Positions 6,789 to 15,817 of a DNA stretch of 64,000 bases are shown here, one piece after another. Position 1 is the stretch's first letter. Each line of letters begins with the position of its first letter. The stretch comes from an uncultured Flavobacterium sp. (GTDB lineage Bacteria > Bacteroidota > Bacteroidia > Flavobacteriales > Flavobacteriaceae). The notes beneath the pieces are model-generated. The model was not told the origin of the DNA and ran no database searches. It was given only the letters and a program-made list of their open reading frames with translations. A program made the translations under genes and the position numbers. The stretch covers positions 1 to 64,000 of the forward strand of contig CALTVC010000003.1 in NCBI GenBank assembly GCA_943912855.1, read 5' to 3'.

Positions 6789-9173
6789 ATGGAAACCCTT
6801 AATTGTTATCACTGCGGGTTAGACATCGTAAAAAAGGACGAAATTGTGTACGACGAAAAGTCGTTTTGCTGTGCGGGCTGTAAAACCGTGTACGAAATAT
6901 TTACACAAAACGGCCTTACCCAATATTACGATTATGAGAAATCGCCCGGCGCCACTCCTCAGGATATTGGCAGCAAATATGATTTTCTGGACAACGAAAC
7001 CATTACAGACAAACTTTTAAACTTTAAGGAACAGCATACGCATATTGTATCGCTATACATTCCGCATGTACACTGCAGTTCGTGCATCTGGATACTGGAA
7101 AACCTTAACAGGCTGAACAAAGGTGTAAGCAGCTCTCAGGTAAATTTCCATGAAAAGAAAGCACGCATTGTCTTTAACCCCGAAGTTACCTCGCTAAAGG
7201 AAATCGTATTGCTACTTACCTCTATAGGTTACGAGCCGTACATAAGCCTTGAAAACTACGAGGAGAAAAAGAAAAAAGTAAACCGTGAACTGATTTACAA
7301 ACTGGGCGTGGCGTTCTTTTGCTTTGGCAATGTAATGCTCTTATCCTTCCCTGAATATTTTGAAGTAGAGGAATACTGGCTTGACAACTACCGCGGTTTT
7401 TTCCGTTGGCTGATATTCGCCCTTGCTATGCCGTCATTCCTGTATTCGGCGAGTGGGTATTATGTATCGGCGTGGAAAAGCCTCAAGGCTGGCATGCTTA
7501 ATATAGAAATCCCCATAGCCCTGGGACTTATTGTAATGTTCATCCGCAGTAGCGTAGACATTATCTTCGATTTGGGTTCCGGCTTTTTTGATAGCCTGTG
7601 CGGACTCGTTTTCTTTATGCTCCTTGGGAGGTTGTTTCAGCAGAAAACCTATAACTTCCTGTCTTTCGAACGTGATTTTAAATCCTATTTTCCTATAGCG
7701 GTAACCAAACTTACTACCAATCGTGAAGAAATATCGGTACCCGTATATGACGTTACTCCCGGCGACAGGCTCATTATCCGCAATAAAGAACTCATCCCTG
7801 TAGATGGCATACTGATGAGCGGGCAAACCGAAATAGACTACAGCTTTGTAACCGGTGAAGCAGAACCGATTACCAAAAAATCAGGCGATAAAATTTTTGC
7901 CGGAGGGCGACAATTGGGCCCTGTGGTAGAGATGGAGGTACTGAGTTCGGTATCGCAAAGCTACCTGACCCAACTGTGGAGCAATGAGGTTTTTGAAAAG
8001 AAAAACGCCGAAAACTACAAAACCCTTACTGATACCATAAGCAGGTACTTTACTCCTGCCCTGCTGCTCATAGCTGTGGTATCGCTTACCGTATGGCTGT
8101 TACTGGGCGAATACAACACGGCTTTTAACGTGTTTACCGCTGTACTCATTGTGGCATGCCCGTGTGCACTGGCACTGAGCGCGCCGTTTACTGTGGGTAA
8201 TGTACTCCGTATTATGGGCAACCGTAAACTGTATCTTAAAAACGCTACCGTAATAGAACAAATGGCTAAGGTAGACACCATAGTATTTGACAAGACCGGA
8301 ACCATTACCACCAATAAAAAATCAGAGATACTATACGAAGGCGAACATATAGATGCCAAAGAAATGGCATTCATTCGCAGTATGCTGCGTGGCAGCAACC
8401 ACCCGCTGAGCCGAAGGTTATACGAACACCTGCCGGCAAGCCAATTGCTTCAGGTAGATGATTTTGAAGAAGTAACCGGCAAAGGCATACACGGTTTTGT
8501 AAACGGTTACCACCTTAAAATAGGTTCGGCATCGTTTACGGGTGCGCCAAAAGAAGAAAGCCTGCAAACGCACGTGCATATTTCCATTAACCGTAACTAC
8601 ATGGGCAGGTTTATTTTCAGGAACCAATACCGCGAAGCGCTAACGGAACTGTTCACGGCTTTATCATCAAACTACAGGCTGAAGATACTAAGCGGCGATA
8701 ACGAGGGCGAACGCCAAGCCCTGGAAGAACTGCTTCCGTCAGGTACCGAACTGGTATTTAACCAAAAGCCCGATCAGAAACTCGCCTTTATAGAAAACCT
8801 GCAAAAACATGGGCATAACGTAATGATGGTGGGCGATGGCCTTAACGATGCGGGCGCACTGGCACAGAGCAACGTGGGCATATCCATATCTGAAAACGTA
8901 AACGTGTTCTCACCAGCCTGCGACGGTATACTCGATGCTACGCAGTTTGGTAAAATAGCCTACTTTATGAAGCTGAGCAAGAACACTGTAAAAACCATAA
9001 AAATGAGTTTTACGCTATCGTTGCTGTACAATGTGGTAGGACTCACATTTGCTGTTATGGGCAAAATGCAACCCTTGTTTGCAGCCATAATAATGCCCCT
9101 GAGTACGGTAACCATTGTGAGCTTTGTAACCGTGATGAGTAACTATTATGCAAACCGTAAAGTTTCTAATTAA
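6789..9173 (+). CDS. ccoI: copper-translocating P-type ATPase for cbb3 assembly
   Basis: 794 aa CcoI/FixI-type ATPase that exports copper needed to build the cbb3 oxidase. N-terminal CYHC (6-9) and CCAGC metal sites, a ferredoxin-like HMA domain with HCSSC near 95-99, eight membrane helices, the membrane motif CPC in VACPCALALS near 456, the phosphorylated aspartate in DKTGTIT near 500, and the hinge GDGLNDAGAL near 681. It is the first gene of the plus-strand oxidase block and sits opposite the FNR-like regulator. The ccoS gene follows after a 199-bp gap that has its own promoter. Confident by motifs and context. Confidence 0.93.
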   Translation: METLNCYHCGLDIVKKDEIVYDEKSFCCAGCKTVYEIFTQNGLTQYYDYEKSPGATPQDIGSKYDFLDNETITDKLLNFKEQHTHIVSLYIPHVHCSSCIWILENLNRLNKGVSSSQVNFHEKKARIVFNPEVTSLKEIVLLLTSIGYEPYISLENYEEKKKKVNRELIYKLGVAFFCFGNVMLLSFPEYFEVEEYWLDNYRGFFRWLIFALAMPSFLYSASGYYVSAWKSLKAGMLNIEIPIALGLIVMFIRSSVDIIFDLGSGFFDSLCGLVFFMLLGRLFQQKTYNFLSFERDFKSYFPIAVTKLTTNREEISVPVYDVTPGDRLIIRNKELIPVDGILMSGQTEIDYSFVTGEAEPITKKSGDKIFAGGRQLGPVVEMEVLSSVSQSYLTQLWSNEVFEKKNAENYKTLTDTISRYFTPALLLIAVVSLTVWLLLGEYNTAFNVFTAVLIVACPCALALSAPFTVGNVLRIMGNRKLYLKNATVIEQMAKVDTIVFDKTGTITTNKKSEILYEGEHIDAKEMAFIRSMLRGSNHPLSRRLYEHLPASQLLQVDDFEEVTGKGIHGFVNGYHLKIGSASFTGAPKEESLQTHVHISINRNYMGRFIFRNQYREALTELFTALSSNYRLKILSGDNEGERQALEELLPSGTELVFNQKPDQKLAFIENLQKHGHNVMMVGDGLNDAGALAQSNVGISISENVNVFSPACDGILDATQFGKIAYFMKLSKNTVKTIKMSFTLSLLYNVVGLTFAVMGKMQPLFAAIIMPLSTVTIVSFVTVMSNYYANRKVSN

Positions 9174-9190
9174 TAGCTATACAAATATGT

Positions 9191-9283
9191 AACCTAGAGA
9201 TTCCCGAAGGGATCTTTGGGTTAGAATCAATCCATAAGAATTCCATTTCGACCATAGCGCAACGAAGTGGAAAAATCTCTAAA
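9191..9283. repeat. structured intergenic repeat element after ccoI
   Basis: Two hairpins. The first (9191-9222) pairs AACCTAGAGATTCCC with GGGATCTTTGGGTT around a 3-nt GAA loop. The second (9242-9283) holds CATTTCG...CGAAGTG and the phrase ending GTGGAAAAATCTC, which resembles a phrase I have met often between Bacteroidetes genes. The core AGAGATTCCC-RAA-GGGA recurs at 62547-62562. It may also end transcription of ccoI. Confidence 0.5.
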
Positions 9284-9308
9284 AACCAGGTACACAAAAA
9301 GCCATAGT

Positions 9309-9322
9309 ATGATATAAATCAT
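9309..9322. promoter_or_regulatory. FNR-type operator of ccoS-ccoNO
   Basis: ATGATATAAATCAT, ATGAY-N4-RTCAT with symmetric outer halves, centre 9315.5. The -7 box TACCTTTG follows with the same 29.5-bp spacing as in the other promoters of this set. Confidence 0.8.
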
Positions 9323-9344
9323 GTTTTAGGCGAAACCCGCAATC

Positions 9345-9352
9345 TACCTTTG
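9345..9352 (+). promoter_or_regulatory. -7 box of the ccoS-ccoNOQP operon
   Basis: TACCTTTG, a full match to TAnnTTTG, 21 bp before the ccoS ATG. No good TTG is seen at -33, which agrees with activation by a protein bound at -42. Confidence 0.7.
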
Positions 9353-9372
9353 TTAACATAAAATTAAGACGT

Positions 9373-9543
9373 ATGAGCGTAATCTATCTATTAATCAGCA
9401 TTAGCGTTATAGTGGCGCTGTTGTTTTTATATGCCTTTATAAAGGCGGTTAAAAACGGCCAGTTTGACGACGACTACACCCCATCGGTAAGGATGCTTTT
9501 CGATGACGAAACAAAGAAACCTGAAACTAAAACGGACATATAA
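9373..9543 (+). CDS. ccoS: cbb3 oxidase maturation protein CcoS
   Basis: 56 aa, too short for many gene finders. Begins MSVIYLLISISVIVALLFLY, one membrane helix, then the CcoS tail GQFDDDYTPSVRMLFDD. CcoS is needed to place haem b and copper into the cbb3 catalytic subunit. It is the first gene after the operon promoter and ends 2 bp before ccoNO, which supports co-translation. The acidic DDDYTP motif is a family hallmark. Confidence 0.92.
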   Translation: MSVIYLLISISVIVALLFLYAFIKAVKNGQFDDDYTPSVRMLFDDETKKPETKTDI

Positions 9544-9545
9544 TT

Positions 9546-11744
9546 ATGGAAATGCAGCAATTTTATTACGACAATAAAACCGTTAAAAAGTTCCTGTACG
9601 CCACCATAGTATTTGGTGTTGTAGGGATGCTTGCCGGTTTGCTTATTGCGTTCTTCTACTTATTCCCTAACCTTACAGACGGCATTTCGTGGCTAAGCTA
9701 CGGCAGGCTTAGACCATTACATACAAACGCGGTTATCTTCGCTTTTGTGGGTAACGCCATGTTTGCAGGTATTTACTACTCTATGCAAAGGTTGCTAAAA
9801 GCCCGTATGTTTAGCGATGTACTTAGTAACATCCACTTCTGGGGCTGGCAGCTCATTATTTTGGCAGCAGCCATATCGCTACCATTAGGTTACACATCCA
9901 GTAAAGAATATGCCGAGCTGGAATGGCCCATAGACATAGCCATAGCGCTTATTTGGGTTGTATTCGGTATAAACATGATTGGCACCATCCTTAAAAGAAG
10001 GGAACGCCACCTGTATGTAGCCATTTGGTTTTACCTTGCCACGTTTGTAACCGTAGCCCTGCTACATATATTCAACAGCCTTGAAATTCCGGTTAACTGG
10101 CACAAAAGCTACTCAGTGTATGCAGGTGTGCAAGACGCGCTGGTACAGTGGTGGTACGGACACAATGCCGTTGCGTTTTTCTTAACCACACCGTTTCTTG
10201 GTCTTATGTACTACTATGTACCGAAGATTGCCAACAGGCCGGTATACTCATACAGGCTTTCTATCATCCACTTTTGGTCTCTTATATTCATATACATCTG
10301 GGCAGGCCCTCACCACTTGCTGTACTCTGCATTGCCAGACTGGGCACAGAATCTTGGGGTAGCCTTCTCTATAATGCTTATAGCACCATCTTGGGGTGGT
10401 ATGATAAACGGCTTGCTTACACTGCGTGGCGCATGGGATAAAGTGCGTACCGATGCCGTACTGAAATTCTTTGTAGTAGCTATTACCGGTTATGGTATGG
10501 CTACGTTTGAAGGCCCTATGCTTTCGCTTAAAAACGTAAATGCCATAGCCCACTTTACTGACTGGATTATAGCCCACGTACACGTAGGTGCCCTTGCCTG
10601 GAACGGTTTCATAAGCTTTGGTATACTGTACTGGCTGATACCTAAAATGGCAAAAACCAAACTGTACTCTCAGAAACTTGCCAATGTTCACTTCTGGATT
10701 GGTACGCTGGGTATAGTAATGTATGCACTGCCTATGTACGTTGCCGGTTTTGTTCAGGCAAGTATGTGGAAAGAGTTTAATCCTGACGGTACTCTTAAAT
10801 ACGGTAACTTCCTGGAAACCGTAAAAGAAATCATGCCTATGTACTGGCTAAGGGCCATAGGCGGTACCCTATATGTTATTGGCTTACTGATATTGGTATA
10901 CAACATTATCCAAACCGTAAGGCAGGGACAAACCATTGAAGACGAAGCTGCCGAAGCTCCTGCCCTTGAACGCATAAGTACAAAAAGGCTTAAAGGCGAA
11001 AAATGGCACGGCTGGCTGGAAAGAAGGCCGATACAGCTTACCATACTGGCTACCGTAGCCGTAACCATAGGCGGTTTAATTCAGATTGTGCCTACCATAA
11101 TGGTAAAGAGCAACATACCTACCATTACAACTGTAAAACCGTATACCCCGCTAGAACTTGAAGGACGCGACCTGTACATCCGCGAAGGTTGTGTAAGCTG
11201 CCACTCTCAGATGATACGTCCGTTCCGTAGTGAGGTAGAACGTTATGGCGAGTACTCTAAATCGGGAGAATATGTGTACGACCACCCGTTCCTTTGGGGG
11301 TCTAAGAGAACTGGTCCCGACCTGTTCCGTGTGGGTGGCAAGTACAGCGACAACTGGCACTTTAACCACATGTGGGATCCGCAAAGCGTATCTGAAGGTA
11401 GTATAATGCCATCGTACAAATGGCTGTTTGACAACAAAAAAGCAGACTACACCGAAACCCAGAAGAAAATGGAAGTTATGGTTACCCTTGGTGTTCCGTA
11501 CACTAAAGAAGACATAGCCAACTCCGGAGCTTCTATTGCTGAGCAGTCTGCCAAGATAGAAAAGAGCCTGCACACCGACCCTGACTTTGTAAAAAGTTAT
11601 GAGGCGAGCAAAAAGGCCGCTGCCGCTAAAGGCGAACAGTTTGTACCAATGCAGGACAGGGAAATCGTAGCGCTGATTGCATACCTGCAACGCCTGGGCA
11701 CCGACATTAAGATAAAACAACCCGTAGCCAATAACTCTAAATAA
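9546..11744 (+). CDS. ccoNO: cbb3-type cytochrome c oxidase, fused subunits I and II
   Basis: 732 aa. Residues 1 to about 480 are CcoN, the proton-pumping catalytic subunit with about 12 membrane helices. Haem and copper ligands are visible in RPLHTNAV (~57), WYGHNAVAF (~203), GPHHLLY (~254) and HVHVGALAW (~344). Residues about 500-732 are CcoO, with one helix and one haem c site EGCVSCHSQM at ~548. Fusion of the two subunits is usual in Bacteroidetes. The enzyme reduces O2 at low oxygen levels. CcoO also has an extra Lys/Ala-rich stretch at about 670-705. First large gene of ccoSNOQP. Confidence 0.95.
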   Translation: MEMQQFYYDNKTVKKFLYATIVFGVVGMLAGLLIAFFYLFPNLTDGISWLSYGRLRPLHTNAVIFAFVGNAMFAGIYYSMQRLLKARMFSDVLSNIHFWGWQLIILAAAISLPLGYTSSKEYAELEWPIDIAIALIWVVFGINMIGTILKRRERHLYVAIWFYLATFVTVALLHIFNSLEIPVNWHKSYSVYAGVQDALVQWWYGHNAVAFFLTTPFLGLMYYYVPKIANRPVYSYRLSIIHFWSLIFIYIWAGPHHLLYSALPDWAQNLGVAFSIMLIAPSWGGMINGLLTLRGAWDKVRTDAVLKFFVVAITGYGMATFEGPMLSLKNVNAIAHFTDWIIAHVHVGALAWNGFISFGILYWLIPKMAKTKLYSQKLANVHFWIGTLGIVMYALPMYVAGFVQASMWKEFNPDGTLKYGNFLETVKEIMPMYWLRAIGGTLYVIGLLILVYNIIQTVRQGQTIEDEAAEAPALERISTKRLKGEKWHGWLERRPIQLTILATVAVTIGGLIQIVPTIMVKSNIPTITTVKPYTPLELEGRDLYIREGCVSCHSQMIRPFRSEVERYGEYSKSGEYVYDHPFLWGSKRTGPDLFRVGGKYSDNWHFNHMWDPQSVSEGSIMPSYKWLFDNKKADYTETQKKMEVMVTLGVPYTKEDIANSGASIAEQSAKIEKSLHTDPDFVKSYEASKKAAAAKGEQFVPMQDREIVALIAYLQRLGTDIKIKQPVANNSK

Positions 11745-11750
11745 GAAGCC

Positions 11751-11945
11751 ATGCTGAAGTTTGTAAAACATAACCTGGAATCGATAGCGGGTGTAGAGAT
11801 TTACCCCATACTGTCGCTGCTTATCTTCTTCATATTCTTTGTGGCACTGTACACCTGGACGTATACCTACAAAAAAGAAAAGATAACCGAAATGAGCAAC
11901 ATCCCGTTTTCGGGAGAGGAAGGCGAAAACGAGTTTAACAGCTAA
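11751..11945 (+). CDS. ccoQ: cbb3 oxidase CcoQ-like small subunit
   Basis: 64 aa with one membrane helix at about residues 19-38 and a charged tail (KKEKITEMSNI). Position between ccoNO and ccoP, size and topology all fit CcoQ (subunit IV), which stabilises the complex. The N-terminal 18 residues before the helix are longer than in many proteobacterial CcoQ. It starts 6 bp after the ccoNO stop. The call rests mainly on context. Confidence 0.8.
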   Translation: MLKFVKHNLESIAGVEIYPILSLLIFFIFFVALYTWTYTYKKEKITEMSNIPFSGEEGENEFNS

Positions 11946-11963
11946 CATAAATCCGAACGCATC

Positions 11964-12866
11964 ATGAAAAAATTCATTCCGGTATACGTAAGGGTACCTG
12001 TAATATTCGCCCTGGTATTCATGGCACTGGAGTACTTCATAGACTCAGGCGACAGGCCAGCCTTTTTAAAATACCCGCTGGTATCGTTGTTTCTGGTAGT
12101 ATTCCTGTTCATTCAGGTAGCCATAGAAATTGTTATCATGGCTATAGACCGTGTTACCTACAACCTGCTTACCGATGAGCAAAAAGCCAAACTGGACGCT
12201 GCCGATGCCATAGACTTTACACAAAGCGCGTGGTACATAAAGCTGAAAAAGTTCTTTAACAAGTCTAAACCCATAGAGCAGGAAGGCGAAATCACGCTTC
12301 ACCATAATTATGACGGTATACAGGAGCTGGACAACGTGCTCCCGCCATGGTGGATAAACCTGTTCTACGTTACCATACTTTTTGGGATTATTTACCTGGT
12401 GCGCTACCACATAGTGGGCGACAGCAATCAGGCACAGGAATTTGACAAGGAAATGGCCGATGCAAAAATAGCCGTTGAGGAATACAAGAAGACCGCCAAA
12501 GACCTGATAGACGAAAGTAGCGTAACACTACTTACAGACCCTGCTGATCTGGCAAAAGGCAAAGAGGTGTTTACCACAAACTGTGTGGCGTGCCACAGAC
12601 CTGATGCCGGTGGTGCCATAGGCCCTAACCTTACCGACGAGTACTGGCTGCTGGGCGGAGGCATTAAAAATGTTTTCCACACCATTACAAACGGTGGTAG
12701 AGACGGCAAAGGTATGGTGGCATGGAAAGGTACGCTAAAACCATCTGAAATACAGGCGGTAGCCAGCTACGTACTTTCGCTTAAAGGCAGTAACCCTAAA
12801 GACCCTAAGGAACCGCAGGGCGACATCTGGAAAGAGGAAGCAGCACCGGCGGCACCCGCAAAATAA
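11964..12866 (+). CDS. ccoP: cbb3 oxidase subunit III (CcoP), single haem c
   Basis: 300 aa. Two N-terminal helices at about 8-27 and 36-58, the conserved N-terminal domain HNYDGIQELDNVLPPWW near 114-130 followed by a third helix, then one cytochrome c domain with CVACH near 206. Proteobacterial CcoP has two CxxCH motifs; only one is present here, so electrons probably pass to CcoO by a shorter chain. The tail (APAAPAK) is low complexity. It lies 18 bp after ccoQ and 27 bp before ccoG, in one operon. Mono-haem CcoP is known from Bacteroidetes. Confidence 0.92.
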   Translation: MKKFIPVYVRVPVIFALVFMALEYFIDSGDRPAFLKYPLVSLFLVVFLFIQVAIEIVIMAIDRVTYNLLTDEQKAKLDAADAIDFTQSAWYIKLKKFFNKSKPIEQEGEITLHHNYDGIQELDNVLPPWWINLFYVTILFGIIYLVRYHIVGDSNQAQEFDKEMADAKIAVEEYKKTAKDLIDESSVTLLTDPADLAKGKEVFTTNCVACHRPDAGGAIGPNLTDEYWLLGGGIKNVFHTITNGGRDGKGMVAWKGTLKPSEIQAVASYVLSLKGSNPKDPKEPQGDIWKEEAAPAAPAK

Positions 12867-12893
12867 TTTTCTATTAAAATATAAAGGAGCATT

Positions 12894-14330
12894 ATGTCAG
12901 CAAACAGGTATGAGCAGGAACATAATGATGACGAATTCCGTAACCGGATAGCAACTATAAATGAAGAAGGCAAGCGCGCCTGGGTATATCCTAAAAAACC
13001 TTCGGGTAAATGGTATAACCACCGCAAAACCATAAGCTGGTTATTGCTTGCCTTTTTATTTGCAGCACCGTTCATTAAAATTAACGGGGAACAGTTCCTG
13101 ATGTTTAATGTGGTAGAGCGCCGCTTTAACATCTTTGGTTTCCCCTTTTGGCCACAGGATTTTTACCTCGTAGTAATATGTATGCTCATAGGGGTAATCT
13201 TCGTGTCGCTCTTTACTGTAGTGTTCGGACGTATTTTTTGTGGCTGGATATGCCCGCAAACCATTTTCATGGAAATGGTTTTCAGGCGCATAGAATATGC
13301 CATAGAAGGTGACCGCAACGCACAGATAAAACTGGATAAGCAACCCTGGAACTCAGAAAAAATCAGGAAGAAAGGGCTTAAATGGTTCGCGTTCTTTATA
13401 GTATCGTTTCTCATAGCCAATGTTTTCCTTGCCTACGTAAGCGGTAGCGACAAACTGATACAGATGGTGGCAGAAGGCCCCGCCCAAAACATAGGTACAC
13501 TTATAGCGCTACTGATTTTTACCGGGGTATTCTATTTCATCTACATCTGGTTTCGTGAGCAGGTATGTATTATTGCCTGCCCCTACGGAAGGCTTCAGGG
13601 AGCGCTGCTGGATAACAAAAGCATCATTGTAGCCTACGACCACGTGCGTGGTGAAGCCGAAAAAGGCAGAGGACGCATCGTTAAAAACGAAGACCGCAAG
13701 GCGATAGGCAAAGGCGATTGTATAGACTGTAAACTTTGCGTGGCGGTTTGCCCTACGGGAATAGACATACGTAACGGTACGCAGTTGGAGTGCATCAACT
13801 GTACCGCCTGTATAGACGAGTGTAACACGGTTATGGACAAGGTAGGCTTACCACAGGGGCTCATCCGCTATGCGAGTGAAGACGAAATTACCAAAAAGGA
13901 GAAATTCGTGTTTACCCCACGTATGAAAGGTTATTCGGCAGTGCTGGGTATACTCATAGCCGTATTCATCGGGATGCTTTTCGTTCGGAATGATGTAGAG
14001 GCTACCGTACTGCGGTTACCGGGACAATTGTTTGAGCACAAAGGCGACAACATAAGCAATGTGTACACCTTTAAGGTTATCAACAAAACCGGGAAGACGT
14101 TTAACAACATCCACTTTAAGCTCGAAAACATAAAGGGTACCGTAAAACTGGTAGGCAAACAAAGCTTTACCGTTACCAAAACTGGGCTGGCACAGGGTAC
14201 GTTGTTTATAGAAATTAACCCCGCTTTCCTCGAAAAGGACAAGACCAAACTGGTGCTGGGGGTATATGAGGGAGATACGCGCGTAGATACCGAAACCACA
14301 AGTTTCCTTGCGCCACGAAGTTTTAACTAA
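12894..14330 (+). CDS. ccoG: cbb3 accessory ferredoxin-like protein CcoG/FixG
   Basis: 478 aa polyferredoxin with five or so membrane helices and a C-terminal periplasmic Ig-like domain (about 375-475). Cysteine-rich sites are CGWICPQ near 115, CIIACPYGR near 222, and two 4Fe-4S motifs CIDCKLCVAVCP near 275 and CINCTACIDEC near 300. CcoG is the copper(II) reductase linked with cbb3 assembly. A good RBS (AAGGAG, 12884-12889) precedes the ATG. Part of the ccoSNOQPGH operon. Confidence 0.93.
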   Translation: MSANRYEQEHNDDEFRNRIATINEEGKRAWVYPKKPSGKWYNHRKTISWLLLAFLFAAPFIKINGEQFLMFNVVERRFNIFGFPFWPQDFYLVVICMLIGVIFVSLFTVVFGRIFCGWICPQTIFMEMVFRRIEYAIEGDRNAQIKLDKQPWNSEKIRKKGLKWFAFFIVSFLIANVFLAYVSGSDKLIQMVAEGPAQNIGTLIALLIFTGVFYFIYIWFREQVCIIACPYGRLQGALLDNKSIIVAYDHVRGEAEKGRGRIVKNEDRKAIGKGDCIDCKLCVAVCPTGIDIRNGTQLECINCTACIDECNTVMDKVGLPQGLIRYASEDEITKKEKFVFTPRMKGYSAVLGILIAVFIGMLFVRNDVEATVLRLPGQLFEHKGDNISNVYTFKVINKTGKTFNNIHFKLENIKGTVKLVGKQSFTVTKTGLAQGTLFIEINPAFLEKDKTKLVLGVYEGDTRVDTETTSFLAPRSFN

Positions 14331-14344
14331 AAAAGTAAAGAGCC

Positions 14345-14791
14345 ATGAAAATTAACTGGGGAACCGGAATAGTAATAGCATTTGCACTGTTTATGAGTTT
14401 TATACTCTTCTTTGTTTTCAGTGTGCAAAGCGACCACAAATATGATAACGAACTGGTAGTTAACGACTACTACAAGCAGGAACGCGTGCTGGAGTCTGAA
14501 CTTGAAAAAGAACAGAACGCCGCCAGCCTGACTCAACACATAACCATAGAGAATACTGCCGAGGCGATTAAAATAAACTTTCCAACCGATTTTGATTTTT
14601 CAAAAATTAAAGGCAAAGTGTCCCTTTACAGGCCGTCTGACCAGAAGCTGGATTTTGATACACCAATTTCATTATCAGCTCCATACATGCTCATACCTAA
14701 AAACGACCTGGCAGGCGGCCGCTGGGACATTACTGTAGACTGGCAGTACGAAGGCAAGGGCTACATAAATAAGGAAATGTTTAACCTGTAA
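14345..14791 (+). CDS. ccoH: FixH family protein
   Basis: 148 aa. One N-terminal membrane helix at about residues 6-25, then a periplasmic beta-rich domain ending in GGRWDITVDWQYEGKGY, the FixH signature. FixH/CcoH joins early in cbb3 assembly and stabilises the complex. Starts 14 bp after ccoG. Length is normal. The conserved YNDYYKQ-like stretch (VNDYYKQE) after the membrane helix is also typical. Confidence 0.9.
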   Translation: MKINWGTGIVIAFALFMSFILFFVFSVQSDHKYDNELVVNDYYKQERVLESELEKEQNAASLTQHITIENTAEAIKINFPTDFDFSKIKGKVSLYRPSDQKLDFDTPISLSAPYMLIPKNDLAGGRWDITVDWQYEGKGYINKEMFNL

Positions 14792-14797
14792 TAAGAT

Positions 14798-14879
14798 TAA
14801 AAGATGATAGATGCGAGATAATAGACCAAACACTATTACTTACGTCTATCATCTTTTATCTATTATCTGTCATCTCAAA
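14798..14879. repeat. AGATNAT heptamer tracts in inverted pair
   Basis: The gap between fixH and the SafE-like gene holds AGATGAT-AGATGCG-AGATAAT-AGACC on the plus strand and a matching tract AGATGAC-AGATAAT-AGATAAA-AGATGAT-AGACG on the minus strand. TAAAAGATGATAGA (14798-14811) pairs perfectly with 14845-14858. The same word occurs at 41147-41174. It could act as a leaky terminator. Confidence 0.6.
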
Positions 14880-14883
14880 AAAA

Positions 14884-15585
14884 ATGCTTTACACAGCACT
14901 TCTCCTCGGTTTGGTTTCCAGCCTGCATTGCATGGGCATGTGTGGGCCAATAGCCATGATGCTGCCTGTAGACCATAAAAACCCTACAAGAAAGGCAACG
15001 CAAATACTTACCTACCACCTGGGCAGGCTTACGGCTTACAGTAGCCTGGGTGTTATATTCGGGTTGTTGGGGCGTGGGTTTTATCTTGCCGGCATGCAGC
15101 AACAGCTTTCTATACTTGCAGGTATCATCATGATAACCATAGCACTGATACCGGAAAGGATTTTTGCCAGATACAATTTTTCTAAACCAATATACAAACT
15201 GATTTCGGGGGTAAAAACATCGTTAGGCAACCAGTTCAAAAAAAGAGGCTACAAGGCGCTTTTTGTTACCGGGTTGTTTAACGGTTTCCTACCCTGCGGG
15301 TTGGTATATGCAGCTCTCTTTGGGGCGCTTGCCATGCCTGGTACGTTATACAGCACCGTGTTTATGTTTTTGTACGGAGTGGGTACCATACCACTTATGA
15401 GCATTGTGGTATATGCGGCATCCTTTTTTAAAAACCCGTTCAGGAATACATTGGCTAAAGCCGTACCTATTATGGCGGTGTGCATAGGCATGCTGTTTAT
15501 AGTACGCGGGCTGGGGCTCAGCATTCCGTATGTATCTCCCGGGAACACGAGCCTGTTTGTAGGGGCTATGCCAAATTGCCGATAA
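14884..15585 (+). CDS. SafE/TauE-like membrane protein of the cbb3 block
   Basis: 233 aa with about six membrane helices. Starts with the motif SSLHCMGMCGPIAMML, and a second half repeats NGFLPCGLVYAAL. This branch of the TauE/SafE (UreH/DsbD-like) family regularly follows cbb3 genes and is thought to help metal or thiol delivery during oxidase assembly. The paired HCMGMCGP and LPCG cysteines suit metal or disulfide chemistry. The gap from fixH is filled by a repeat. Function is inferred from context. Confidence 0.8.
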   Translation: MLYTALLLGLVSSLHCMGMCGPIAMMLPVDHKNPTRKATQILTYHLGRLTAYSSLGVIFGLLGRGFYLAGMQQQLSILAGIIMITIALIPERIFARYNFSKPIYKLISGVKTSLGNQFKKRGYKALFVTGLFNGFLPCGLVYAALFGALAMPGTLYSTVFMFLYGVGTIPLMSIVVYAASFFKNPFRNTLAKAVPIMAVCIGMLFIVRGLGLSIPYVSPGNTSLFVGAMPNCR

Positions 15586-15630
15586 ACAACTCCGCTAGGC
15601 AAAATACATCTTGTACATACTTACTCACCT

Positions 15631-15690
15631 AAGAGTGTTCCTTGCAAGCCATATTATTCTGATGTGGCTTACAAGGAACACTCTTTGTTT
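15631..15690 (+). terminator. terminator after the SafE-like gene
   Basis: 24-nt arms 15631-15654 and 15662-15685 (AAGAGTGTTCCTTG...) with two mismatches and a 7-nt loop, then a T-run. End of the oxidase block. Confidence 0.85.
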
Positions 15691-15736
15691 TTTATAGACT
15701 CCCGATTATTTTTAAGAGGTTACATAAAGGCATAAA

Positions 15737-15765
15737 AAAAAGGACACCATCACTATGTCCTTTTT
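15737..15765 (-). terminator. terminator after hemN
   Basis: AAAAGGACA and TGTCCTTTT arms (about 15737-15745 and 15756-15765) with T-run on the minus strand after the hemN stop at 15818. Confidence 0.75.
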
Positions 15766-15817
15766 CCGGCAAAGGGTTTTGCCTCTCGATAATCTATGAA
15801 GAAAGTGTTTTAACTTT

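Noticed and set aside
11151..11948. Minus-strand frame opposite ccoNO and ccoQ
   Set aside because: Shadow frame; both plus-strand genes under it have haem and membrane motifs.
14884..15585. True sulfite exporter
   Set aside because: Belongs to the SafE/UreH-like branch with HCMGMCGP that follows cbb3 genes; no sulphur genes nearby.
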